DNA from: Agelaius tricolor
Taxonomy: Eukaryota > Chordata > Aves > Passeriformes > Icteridae
NCBI GenBank assembly: GCA_023055355.1
Contig: JALJCS010000020.1
Location: forward strand, 5,315,001-5,379,000
DNA length: 64,000 nucleotides
Reading direction: 5' to 3'
The notes under the pieces were generated by a model. The model had not been told where the DNA came from. It did no database searches and saw only the letters and a list, made by a program, of their open reading frames with translations. A program made the position numbers and the translations under genes. Positions 51,950-63,850 of this stretch are shown piece by piece (position 1 is the stretch's first letter; each line of letters begins with the position of its first letter).

Positions 51950-52640
51950 AAGCGCCACGGAACAGCGTCCTGGCCGCGGCCCCGCACGGACCCCGCGCAC
52001 GGACCCCGCGCACCGCCCGGCGCGGGCCCTCCGCGGGCACCGGGAGCCGCGGCCGTGCCGGGGCGCGGCCCGAGCGCCGCCCGGACCCCGCCCGCGGCAC
52101 CGAGCGGCGGCGGCAGCTCCCGCCGGGGCCAGGGCAGCGCCGAGGGAGCGGGGCGGACCCTGCCGGCACTCACCTTCTTCCGGGGCTGCCATTTCATCAT
52201 ATTTGTAGAGCGGGGACGTGCAGCATCAAGGTGGCGCTGGGGCGGCGGGCGCAGCGGGGCCGCAGCCCGCGGTCATGCTGCCCGGCCCCGCCGCCAGGCC
52301 CGCGCCGCGTCCCGCGGGACAGCAGCCGGCCCGGCCGCGCGGGCCATGGGCGGGGGCTGTGCCCAGCCGGCGGCTCCGCCCGCACCGGTCACGCCCGGGG
52401 CCCGCGGGGCGCGGCCGCTCCCGGGCGCATCGCGGGCGGCGAGACCCGAACCAGGACACGGCCCCGGCCCGGCCCGCCCGGCGCGCGGCAGCTCAGGGGC
52501 GGCGCCCGCCCGGCCCCGCCCCCGCCGCGCGCCCGGCCCCGCCCCCGCCGCACGCGAGCGGGCACGGACGCACCGGGCCGGCAGGGGGCGCTGCGAGCGG
52601 GAGCGGCTCTTGCGGCCCCTGTCGGTGTCACCCGGCACAC
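51950..52640 (-). promoter_or_regulatory. CpG island, probable TATA-less alternative promoter
   Basis: CpG dinucleotides are dense here and rare in the surrounding 30 kb. Several GC-box-like runs are visible (for example around 52330-52350 and 52505-52550), and there is no TATA box. The island surrounds the candidate exon at 52174-52200, which has a good donor on the minus strand. It is more than 30 kb from the nearest TTC28 exon, so it is either an internal TTC28 promoter or the promoter of an unrecognised transcript. Long reading frames in every phase here reflect the absence of AT-rich stop codons, not protein coding. Confidence 0.7.
52174..52200 (-). CDS. TTC28: candidate alternative first coding exon of TTC28 (MMKWQPRKK)
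   Basis: On the minus strand, two adjacent ATG codons at 52198-52200 and 52195-52197 open nine codons reading MMKWQPRKK. They end at a strong donor (AAG|GTGAGT, GT at 52173-52172). The exon ends in phase 0, and the first TTC28 exon in the window begins in phase 0 with GCA TAC TTC. Splicing the two therefore gives MMKWQPRKK-AYFRQG in frame across an intron of about 32 kb. The frame is open upstream for 24 codons to a TGA at 52273-52275, with no other ATG. The exon sits in a CpG island, as expected for a promoter. An overlapping ATG (MAAPEE, from 52192) has a better Kozak context but would run out of frame into TTC28. The peptide is short and basic with no recognised motif. It would replace about 127 residues of the usual N-terminus, including its first TPR. 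The assignment to TTC28 is inferred from strand, phase and donor quality only. Confidence 0.5.
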
Positions 52641-52925
52641 GGGGACAGTCCGGGTGGCACCGGCACACGGGGACAGGCCCCGGTATCCGGGCACGGGGAC
52701 AGCCCGGGTGGCACCGGCACACGGGGACAGCCCCTGTGGCACGGGCACAGGAGGACAGCCCCTGTGTTAGGGGCACAAGGGGACAGCCCCCCTGTGTCCG
52801 GGCACGGGGTGTCCAAGGACGGGAACAGCCCCTGTGCCCGGGCACGAAGACATCAGGGCACGGGGACAGCACCCGCGTGTCAGGGGCACACGGGGACAGT
52901 CCCTGTGTCCTGCACACAGGTGAGC
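52625..52925. repeat. GC-rich degenerate minisatellite beside the CpG island
   Basis: A unit of roughly 30 bp built around GGCACACGGGGACAG followed by CCC/GTGG is repeated about nine or ten times with substitutions and small indels (for example near 52636, 52668, 52693, 52718, 52857 and 52885). It directly flanks the CpG island on its right side. Several long overlapping frames run through it and are not credible genes. Confidence 0.85.
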
Positions 52926-55900
52926 CCCGGGCACACGGAGGAGCGGCGGGAAGGGCTGTGCTGGAAGGGCTGTGCAGCCCCAGCCCTGCCCTCTGTTCGC
53001 GCTCTTTTCCCGCGGAGCTGTCGCTGCCAGGCTGGGGCTGAAGGCAGAGCTGGGCACTGTGGCCATCTCCAAGGATCCAGTTATTCGAACATCACACAGC
53101 TCCAGCCTGAGCTCAAGGGCTGTTCTGAGATTGCTCTAATAGGCTCAAGAGAGTAACAAATCCTTAGGGTATGAACACAACACAGTTTAACTCCAGGCTT
53201 ACATTATTGAAATGGTGCAGAGGTGTAGTTTTCATTGCTGTGGGAATGACCAACAGTGGAGCATCTTGGAGGTAAACAATAAACGTAATGGCAAAATGTA
53301 ATATCAAAACACAGGTCAAAAAATATTCACTGCCAGGTCCCTTGGAAATACAACAGTTGCTTCTTTCCATCGCAGTCCTCAGTCCCAAAGGACAGCATGC
53401 CTTGGGTCTCAGGGAGGCCAGAGCACTGATAGGGGTATTTCAGCTCCAGCCCTGATGCTTAGATGCAACTCCCTTCCACAGTGACACAAAACTCAGACAC
53501 AGACCCAAAGCTGCCTTCAGCAGGTCCCATCTTGTCCCACTGTCCTCAGACATGAGCTCTGTGTTCTGTTCCCACACCTTCCCCTGGATTACTGACAGTG
53601 CACATGGCAGCACAGAGTGAAAAGTGAAAAATAAAGCTTTGAAACGCAGCAGGGACTGAAAAGAATAGGTGTGACCTGGAACAGGAACTCCTGCTGGTTT
53701 TACTCCCCAGAGCTAGTGTCTCACAGAGCTCTGCCCTTCTATTACACCAACAGCAGAGCAGTGGGCCCTGAAACTCAGATTTCCATAAATTGAAAAACTG
53801 GTATTTACAATTCTGAAGAGTTCTGCACATAGCAGTTGGTGCCTGAGTCAAGAAAATAAGTGCTCAGCATCAGACAATGCCATTCTCCACGTGGCTGTCA
53901 GAAGGAAGCTTCATCAAATTCACACAGATTACAAAATGTGGTGTTTTGACATAATCAACAGGAGGTTTTTGAAATTCTTCCCAAGTAAGGATAATTAAGT
54001 GGAAGCAATGCAGGAGCTGTCGTGAGAGACTGTGATGTTACAGTTAATGGCTTAAACATTGTTATGAAGGACTTTTTGTCCATTATGGCAACACTGTGTA
54101 AAGAAGCTGAGACCACCAAAGCCCACCCCTCCCTGGATGTGACTCCTGACTGAAGCATAAGGGAACTTGAGATAAGATAAAGGTGACACCACCTCCAATC
54201 ATCTCAGGTCCAGTGACAAGGAAATACATTAACAAACATATTTTATTCCTTTTACTACTGTAGAGTGAATAATGGTCATAATTTTGGCCAGCTAGCACAA
54301 AATAATCCAGCACAATGACAGCCTACACCAATACTTTCTATTTTTTTACTTTCCTTGATTTACTGGTGTTTTTAAAATTTGCATTGTAGATCTGACAGTC
54401 CAATATATGGTCCTCCTTTCCTACACTCAAGTGAACATCAGAAGCAAGCTGTGCATTATTAGAGATATCTGATAGCTCTCAATCTTACAACTCAATGGAT
54501 AAAAAACCTTTTAAAGTGTCTTCTTCAAATTAATCTTTTGCAAGAACCTAGAACTGTCTGATCTATTATCACATTTCTTGCATAATCCTTTCTTTTCAAT
54601 AAATTCTAAGTTGATATCTTTGTTACACTTTGAAATTCCTTCTGCTCAACCCAAGTGAGCATCACCCAGAAACAATCACACAGTGCACATAGGAAAAGGT
54701 CCTGTTGGAGATGGTTTGTTGTGCAGTTTGCAGGTCAGGCTATCCAAGCAGAATGAGAATTCAGTTCATTGTGTCACTCTACTTAGAGAGCAGCTAAACT
54801 GGTCAGTGCTGGTCCATGAAGACTCAGAGTAACAACCTGCACTTCCCTGGCAGTGTGAGATGCCAGCACTTCAGTAACTCCCATACAGCCAGAGCACTGC
54901 AGACCAAGCTCCTAACAGCTGAGTCCCCTGGCAAATTCATGAAGGATAATGAAATCAAGTCCTTTAATTTCTGAATTTATTAAAGCAGCTTTCAATTCAT
55001 TACAGTGCTTCCATGTCTGTCACTTTTCTGCCCTCCAGCCAGAGTGCTGAAGGCAGACACAGCACCTCACAAGGGTTTACAGATGAGACTCTGCATGAGT
55101 GACTGAGCTACAGCAGCTGCTGAGCGAGCCTGGCCTGTAAAAGGGAAAAGGAGTTCAGAAAATTCTGCTCTGGGAGGAGGGAACTCCCTTCAAGTGCAGG
55201 AATTCTCTTTTAATTACCAGACCAAGTCTTGTGACACAACTCCATCTATTTCACACCCTTCAGGAAATAAAAGGTCAACACTCCATCATTATCCATCCTT
55301 TGGTGTTTCAAATGAAAGCCCTACTCCGTGCCTTGGAGAAGAGAAGGGAAAATGGGGGGGATAACAGGGGGAAGAGAGGTGATAATCAGAGAGAGAGAGA
55401 ACACAGTGCCCTCAGTGCCCTGTTCCATCATCCTTCCCTTCACAGAGCAGTGAGAGTCTCTGCTGGCACCTCAGTTGTGACTCTGTTATATAAACATGGT
55501 GTGCTGAAATATCTGTGTGGTAGTCCTATGGCAAAATGTATTTCTGTACTTCCATGGATAGGAAACATATCCTAAATTTTAACTGCATCTTACCAAGGAA
55601 GGTGTTTGCCTTCTGAACTGTTGAGACTCTGTTATTGGCTTAGGAGGCTTCAATTCTACCCTTACATGATCCTGAGCAGAAAACCATGTTTGGGACCTGC
55701 TTCTAATTATGACTTGCTCCTCCTTTTTTCCATAGGAAGTACAATTACTGCTGCTATGGAGACAAGTGTAATTCAGGCAAGATGTGGGTCAAAGCAATAC
55801 TTGGAAGGCAAAGATTCACAAAAAAGCAAACACCCTTTCTGCTATCTGTCCTCTCCTGGAGAAGAGGAGTCTCCCAGTCTTCCCTTGCCAACTTCCATCA

Positions 55901-57544
55901 TCATCTGCTGTCTCAGGTAAGGAGGAGCCAAATAAATCACCTGTAACTTCTCACCAGGAGAGCTGCTCTTCCTCCTTTGCCCCACCTTACCCAGTGACTC
56001 CAGCCATTCACAGGATCTGCCAGCACTCACATCTTCAGTGTCTCTGTGGGCATAACAGCCTCAAATAAGCTCTTACTAGCCCAAAATGGGAGATTTACAT
56101 TAATTTAGTGGAGAAGGCTATACAAACTTAAATAGTTTTTAAGGTATACTTACAATGTTATCAGGTTCCTGAACCAAAACACTGCTTTTATTCCCCAAGA
56201 TCATCCCCTCTGCTTGCCCCTCAGAGTACACCTTAAACACATTCCTATGAATTCTTTTCAAAAAACCCAGTTGCAAGCTGGATTATCTTACATGCAGACA
56301 GTAGTGAGACTGAAAACAATCTTGCCCTTCCTGGTACGATGCTGCTTGGACAAAAGGCCTGAGATGATCATTTGCTGGAAGAAGCAATTGATTCAAAGGA
56401 AAGGTTTGTATTGAAGTGAAGGAATTCTGTGTCTGAATATGATATAACATCAAGCAGGATAGAGGATGGCTGTGGTACCTTTAAGGGCACACTTGCACTG
56501 AGGAAACAGATCCATTAATGCACTGGAGGAACCAACAAGCTCCTAAATCCTAGCAGCAAATTAAATGTGAAACCTTTCAATTATGGTTTAAAATCACATC
56601 CCCACTTAGACACTTCTCCTAAAGAGCTGGACTTCAGACACACCTGACAATGACATGAAGAAAATGAAAGATAAAATAAATTAAAGTCAAACTTGTTGCT
56701 TTAACAATTAGCTCTTCTGGAGCTGACAGGTGAGCAGGGAGGGAGTTTGAGTTTGGTGACATACTCTGCATATTAAATTTGTCCTGTTTTCAGGATACAG
56801 AACATACCTTCTCAATTTAAAGAAATCATAGGAGCATATGAACAGTTTTAATAAAAATTCTTTTTTAGCTTTGTCTGAAAGGGCTACACAATAAAACTAT
56901 TGTATTGTAAAGGATCTGTTTTGTCTATTCTAAATTTCTCTTCCACACAGTGGAAATGTAAGCATGTTACCAAGCTATCCTACTCCTGAGCCCTGAGACA
57001 CTCAACAAAAGATCCTGTAACTGTCAGAAACAGCCCTTAAAACTCCCTAAGGACTCTTCTCTTACTGATTTAGAATGATAGGCAGTTCACCTGCTGAACT
57101 TCCTTGTAAAATGTGTACCAGGAATTTTGCTTGTGTCTGTTCACATTTTCAGTCAGGACTGAATATGAATAAGAGATGTGACACAATTTATCCATATGCA
57201 GCACCATATCTTCCCAAAGCACAGCATGCTGTATCTCACAGCTGCCCTTTTCACTGCTGCAGCAGTAAGAAAGCAGAGGAAAGAAATAAACTGAACTCCT
57301 CTACAATGACAAAGTGTCCACAGACAGCCAATGAACCCTCAAAACCAGAATCAGATAAATCTTCTTTGGAAAGATAGATGTTCAAGTAGCAACTCCTTCT
57401 ACAGTTAATCTGAAGAATCCCTTGTCACTGTCATGTCAGAGATAACCATTTCAAAAGTGGGAAACAAGGTGCTGTAAAACCCTACAGCATCATTGAAATC
57501 ATTGGAGCAGAGACAGTTTGGCCTCTCTGAGGAGTCACATCCAA

Positions 57545-57620
57545 GATCCTTAGAATAGAAGAGTTCCAGTTGGGAGGGACCTGGAACAATCACCCAGTGC
57601 AGTTTGCTGAGGAAAAGCAT
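57545..57620 (-). mobile_element. short CR1 LINE 3'-tip fragment
   Basis: TTAGAATAGAAGAGTTCCAG, TTGGGAGGGACCTGGAACAA and TCACCCAGTGCAGTTTGCTG match the reverse complement of a CR1 3' terminus ('AGAATAG...TTGGAAGGGACCT...ATCATCCAGTCCAAC'). It is diverged and very short. Confidence 0.6.
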
Positions 57621-59140
57621 CTCCAACTCAGCACTACAATGAAGGCTTCTGATGCAGTTTTAGTTGGCTTCACTCCTTCAAACAGGAAAATCAGGAGAGC
57701 TCACCAAAATAGGAACTTGAGACGCTGTCAGTGACCAAGCAGCCCCAATTAATTTTGTCCTCCAGCAGTGAAGCCAGCACACAAGGCTCAGTCAGAACCT
57801 GACTTCAATGGCATTTTTCTGCATAAAGTTCTGAGAGCATTTAAGAATAACCAGGACAGCTGTTGGCTCCAGCCTAAAAATGCAGAACACATCTGTTTAA
57901 TTTACCTTCATGTGCTCAAACATCCAGCACTGAAAAAGCAGAAGGCTTAAAGAGGTACTAAAATTTTTCTCTGTGGAGAAACAGAAGGAGACAACCATGC
58001 AGCAGTTTCCATTCATGCCTGACAGGAAAGGTGAGGGGTGAACTACTTGCAAGAACCAAAAATAAAAAAAATATTCAGTCTGTACCTACATAGAAGTGTT
58101 TACTGATGATAAGAGATAGGTTTAAAATATTTTTTTGAAGGTTATGTAAATGGAAGTTAATTACTACATATTAGATTACTCCATAATCTATTTTTGCAAT
58201 TAGCATCTTTTCTTACTGAAGTTTTATTACAAAAGGTGACCCCACAGCAGACCCAAAAGCACAAACCCAGTCTTGAAATCTGTACTCACTTCACCGTTCT
58301 TTTTCTTCAGCACAGATTTTTCTATTTAAAAAAGTGAGATTACCAGCACATACCTTAGAAACAGAAGCTTTTTGCACAGGCACAGGGCAAACAGGAAAAA
58401 ATAACATTATCTGCTTCCCTGGAATGTCTGTGCTGATGTGTCTGGACCCCTTGGAACAAGGACTCTGGTGTCACCCACAGACCCCAAAGCCCAGGCCCCA
58501 CCATGCAGCACAGAAAACACAATTAGAACTGAAATGTAATTATGTAATTATAGCTGGAAAACAGATTGTGGTAAGTATCTTTATCCTGATACATAGTAGC
58601 TTTGACAGCAGGTTCTGAATGTGGGTCAGAAATATTAAAAAAAAAAAAACAAGCGTGGGAAGGAATTACATGAATCAAATAAGCAAAAGTAAGAAAGGGG
58701 AAGAATTATCCAAAAACTTTTCAATTTATTAAGGTCTAGGAGAAATGGAAAAGATTCAACAGATCTTGAATTACCCTGCTACACACGATGCCTCCTTTAT
58801 ATGCTGCATGTACAAGCAATGACAGACAAAAGAGACACAAATTGGTTTGATATTCTCTCTGCCTGGGCACAGACTTCCACTGTTCAACACAACATCGTAG
58901 CAGGCTGTCAGAAATGCAGTGATTGTCAGGTTTTCACATTGCTACCCAACCACCATTCTATAAACATCAGAGTTTAGGTAAAATGCTGCCAATAAGCCCA
59001 TATATACATTTCAGAGAAGTGTGCTGTTATTCTTCTCCTTCTAATTAAGTTGTATAAAGGCTTAGGCCTAATTACCATGACTTTAATGTCCTAAAACTGA
59101 AACAGTTTTACAATGGTTTATTCCAAATAATTCCAGGCTC

Positions 59141-59330
59141 AATAAAAAAACAATAAAATAAAATAAAATAAAATAAAATAAAATAAAATAAAATAAAATA
59201 AAATAAAATAAAATAAAATAAAATAAAATAAAACAAAATAAAAATAAATAAAACTAAAAATAAAATTAAAAATAAAATAAAATAGAAAAATAAAATTAAA
59301 TTAAAATAAAAATTAAAGAAAATTAAAGAG
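59141..59330 (+). repeat. (AAAAT)n microsatellite
   Basis: There are nearly pure AAAAT pentamers from about 59152 to 59230, then degenerate AAAT/AAAAAT mixtures to about 59330. The minus strand shows a 92-codon frame of Phe/Tyr/Leu/Ile that is purely an effect of the repeat. A retroposon tail origin is possible, but no element body was recognised upstream. Confidence 0.95.
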
Positions 59331-60799
59331 CTCTTGTTGCTAGCCTCAACTGAGGTGCTACAGGAACCCCTTATCAAGATAGACAAGCTGGTCCCTAAAT
59401 CTAACAGCCTGGCCTATTAAATCTGATTTTTTCTGCTGGGGGTCCAGATCATTCTAAGAGAACAGACAAAATCTGGGAACATACCTCTTGTAGATCCATC
59501 TTCTAAACCATGAAGAGGACAGCAAATGGTGCATCTTGTTTATGAGGAAGAAAACTCCTTTCTGATGCCACTTGTTAGAAGTTTATGCCTTGAAGTCTGG
59601 GAGCAGTAACCACACCTATCCAAGCACAGGGACACTTACAGGGCTGTGCCCTTCCCTATTAAAACAGCACAGAACACAATTTGCCTCCTGAGTTTTCCAG
59701 CTGGAGAATCACCATGGCTTGCTGAGGCCAGGGTCTCACTGCCAGCACGGCAGAAACACCTGGGCATCCCAGACAGGAGGAACCAGATCCCTGCTGTGGT
59801 ACAGTGTCTGAGCTCAGCAGAATCATTTCTACTCAATAAGTGTGCAATATGAACCTTCTGGCAACTCACAGATCTCACATTCCTCCGAGAGGAACCATCA
59901 GAGCACCCTTAAGCAGATCCCTCAGCATGGATCCAAAGATTCCAGAGTGGCAATTTACCTGTGTGACCACTACAGGAGACTTCTTTCTAGCCTTGTACAC
60001 AGACCAGCAAGATTATAATACTATTAGCTAGCAATGATCCTTTTAGCAGGAAAAATCATCAGTAAACATAAAAAAATACATAAAACAGAAAAAATCTCTC
60101 AAGCTTGAAATGTTCCATTTGGATAAAGAATTCCTGACTTTCTGTAGGCGTTCTCCTGTTGCTGCCTTCCAGCATCTCCCCTCCTCCCTTTAATTAGAGC
60201 CTGTGCAAAAGGAGGGAGAAGCAAAGCTATATTTAACTCTCTGTACACCAATGACCAGATAACATATTCTGTACTGAAAAAAAATATTTTTAGTTGACCT
60301 CAAAATCCAGGGGGAAAAAAATCTAGGAAGAAATCCCATATTTTCACCCTGAAATACAGAAAAGCTTAAACCCACCTTTGGCTTTATTGCATGTGAAGCA
60401 CTGTTGGGTAAGAGATTCAAATAATTCCAGGAGGCCAGTTAATCTGCAGAGAGAGCTGTGCATCAGTAAAGAGAGCAATGTCTGGCACCAGAGCCTCTGC
60501 TGGAATGTGGAACCACCCTTAATAGGAAGTACAAGTGAAAATTGGAGTCAACAGATTCCTCTGATTCTCCTCTGCTGCAAGTAACTCCTATGAAGAAGCC
60601 CTCAGTATGTTTTCTGCATAAAACAGGAATTTCTCCAAGCTCATCTCAGAAAAACACTGGGAAAGGCATTCTGCTCCCAAGAGCAGAACTTGGGCTCCAG
60701 GACTGAGAAACCCCATGGAGTGTATTTGTACTGTGCACAGAGCGTGGCTGAGCCCAGGCTCAGCACAGGACATTTCTCAGCATCTTTACAAAGCTGCTT

Positions 60800-60860
60800 T
60801 TTCCATTTTTCAGAGCGCACATCTGGCAGCGCCGCGGCGCGAACAGCAGTTCCTGGCTCT
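60800..60860. other. isolated GC-rich patch with 12-bp palindrome
   Basis: GCGCCGCGGCGC at 60829-60840 is self-complementary and is preceded by AGAGCGCAC. A CRE-like TGACATCA follows at 60884-60891. It is the only CpG cluster between the 52-kb island and the right edge. It could be a small regulatory element, but this cannot be shown from sequence alone. Confidence 0.4.
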
Positions 60861-63789
60861 CGGTGCATGTGTTCTGCATCCCATGACATCATGCACTCCT
60901 CAGCCTGCCAAGGAGCAGGCTCTGCTCCACAGACCACCAAAACAGAGCCCCAGCAGCCCTGTGGGGAACAGGGCTAACTTCCAGCCCCAAAAGTTTTCCC
61001 CTTGCAAAATCTTGTTCGGTGTTTCATCTGTTGTGCTGCACTCTCTCCCACTCACATCCATTACTCAAAAGCAGTTTTCAAATCATTCCTAAATTGCTTC
61101 TATTCTATCCTGCCTGTAAAGATATTTTCTTTGCACAAGGCTGTAACTACTCAGTTACTTCTCAGCAGAACAACCCTTTTTCCTTTTATTCACAGTGGGT
61201 TTTTAACTCTTTAACGACCTGAAAACTGGGAAATCTGTATTTCCCAAAGAAACCTACATTTGTTTTTCTTTGCTATGGGTAATAGTAGGTGGCACTGTAC
61301 AGATTGATTGTTCTCTGGAGATGGGATTAATGGCTCATCTTGTGTCATACTCATTACTTAACACTGCCTCAGCAGCACAGAAGCTCTCTGGCACACTTAA
61401 GAAAATAGGTTCTACATTGTAGGGCAAATCAGAAGAAAAATAATTCTATTACCTGAAAAACGTTCATGCTCAAAATCTTTCAAAACCACTTAAAAAAAGG
61501 CAGACAAATGCCAAGACCAAAGACCCATGGCTTACACTCTTATTGGTGGAGAGACCTGGAGCCAAGAACTGCTGCACAATTAGACCCTGGAATTTACCAA
61601 AACTGGCTCTCTGCTCCAACTCCTGTTATCAATCCCAAACTAATCAGCCAGAAGGAAATAGACTTACAGATACTGCAGCTTGGTCATGAAGTCACAATGA
61701 GAGATAAGGCTGCAAGACTTCCCTGCAATAATTTCACTAACAGAGGTGAAAAACAAGGTCTCTAAACCTGATTCCTCTTAAATACGGCTTAATTGTCAAA
61801 GGGGAGAGAAAGTTGCACCAGACTGATATTTCAAAATGACAAATTTCAGTTTTCTTCTCATGCAAAGTGGTCTCGTGCAAAAGAGCCAACTCACTCATCA
61901 GGAAAGGGTCACTCAGAGGTTATCCACAGAAACAGGACACAGCAGAAGCCAGGTCTGTCACAAATTACCAGGCACATTGGCTCGAGGCAGCAGCAGCCCA
62001 TAAATCCATTTCTCCCAAGACAGTACTTGCATTTCTAGATACAGTGATTCCACATCTCCTTTGCTTGCCACCAGAGCATTTCCAGATATCAGTCTAATGT
62101 TCCAGAACAGAAAAATGAGGGCACTTGAATGATTTCAAGTCACTGCGCTCCCAAATGAAAAAGCAATTTTTTCCTATTGCCTGCCCCCCTGACTGAAGGT
62201 TCTCAAGCCCAATTGCTGTGTTTGGCATCAGGTAACTGCACTCAGTAATTGTGGCTACTGCCACTCACTTCAGAGCACTCTTGGAAAGGTTGCCCAGTTA
62301 ACACCCTTGAATTTCTTTTCATCCAGTATTATTATTAAAAAATAATTATTATTTTAGTATTTTTTCCAGTGACAACCAGTGTTTAAGTAATTTTCTTTAT
62401 ATTAATAAAGATTAAAACATGCTATATGCACATAACTATGTGTTTCTCACACCGAAATATATGCTTTGTTTATTCTACCTCTTCCCCTGAAAAAATCTCA
62501 TATTAACTAATTACTACATATGATACTTCAGGGATAATGTACTTTCCTTTTTACTTTTGGTAGGGAAATACATGATATAAAGAGAATCCCAACTGTAGAT
62601 AAAGTAAAAAAAAACTTAGAAATACCAGATTCAAAAAACACTGAAAGAAGGAAGAGTCAATCTGGCACTCCTACTATGACTGTTACAGGGTGGCTTGTTT
62701 TGACTCTGGAAGTCCTGAATATTTCTGGTCCTTCCTCACTTGTAACAGCAATGCAAGGAAATTCATGTTCCTGAATTTCAGTTCTGTGTCTGTTTTCATG
62801 GCAAGTTATTCCTGGCAGAGTCTTTAGAGAAGCTTTAAAGAAAAGTTATCCTGTGATCATTAAGATGGAGCACTAATGAGTTTCATTAGAATGCAGTGCA
62901 TCAACCCTAGATTGAGACACAGCCCAACATGATTAATTACCCTCTTGGAATGGCTGCAGCAAAACAGAGAGGGCTATCAGGGCTATCCTCTAATAGCTGA
63001 GTCCACCCACCTCCTCCACCTTCCTGAAGAGGTGCTCTCCCTTCCTGCAGCTTGGCCACCACTGTGACAGCTGTGGGTGCTGCCAGTGCCAGCTCAATAG
63101 ATGATCACCTTAATTCATCATCTTCTCTATTAGCAATTACCCTTGCTCATTTCAACTGCAAGGTCAGTCTTATTTAGCACATTTCTTTCAGAAAAGTGCC
63201 AGTGTTCTAAGCATGAGTTTTTCAGCCTCAACTACTATTTAGTTATGTAAAAACAGGAATCTTCTTATTTCACAGCTAAGCTTATAATCATGTCCAATCA
63301 AACTAACTCAAAAATTATCTCAATTACTCCTTTGAAATGCATCAGCCAATTCCCCAGTTCACCCAGTTACAGCAGTATCAAAAAACTAGAGCTGAAAATG
63401 TATTTACTTGATTTTTACTTTTCAGAACATCTTGAAAAGAGATTTGACTGCGAAGATAACTGAACCCTATTTGGAAAGCAGACTGCATGTAAAGCTACAG
63501 CTGTTTAAAGTTTATTGTCTTTATTATAAAGGCATTATCTTGAAAGCTGTCACTTTCTGTAGCTCTGAGATGCCCCCAATGAGGGTTTAGCCATGAAATA
63601 TTAGGCACCTGAACACACTGTCCATGTGCTCCTCAAACATTACAACCACCAAACTGCATGAAGGATCTCAGCACACGTCCCAGTCAGGCACCAAAATTAA
63701 AATTTTTCAGTTATAAAATCTCCTCCATATCTTGTTGTTCCATAGCTTGTTCCAAAAACCATACACCTCCTAGAGATGCACATTTAAAG

Positions 63790-63850
63790 ACATTTAGACT
63801 CGATGGTCTTCAAAGGTCCCATCCCACCCAAGCCACTTCATGTGAATTCT
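63790..63850 (+). mobile_element. short CR1 LINE 3'-tip fragment
   Basis: TTAGACTCGATGGTCTTCAA, AGGTCCCATCCCACCCAAGC and AATTCTGTG match the CR1 3' terminus in sense orientation. Only the last 60 or so bases are present. Confidence 0.65.

Noticed and set aside
52174..52192. Start codon of MAAPEE as the TTC28 start
   Set aside because: It has the better initiation context, but reading through the donor into the TTC28 exon would be out of frame. It remains possible as a competing upstream frame.
51731..53041. 436-codon plus-strand frame across the CpG island and minisatellite
   Set aside because: Composition is Ala/Arg/Gly/Pro from GC-rich DNA. Competing long frames exist in the other phases and strand, and there is no homology or splice support.
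52218..53156. 312-codon plus-strand frame in the CpG island
   Set aside because: It is open only because stop codons are rare in GC-rich sequence and in the 30-bp array. Other frames overlap it.
59108..59386. 92-codon minus-strand Phe/Ile/Leu/Tyr frame
   Set aside because: Translation of an AAAAT microsatellite.
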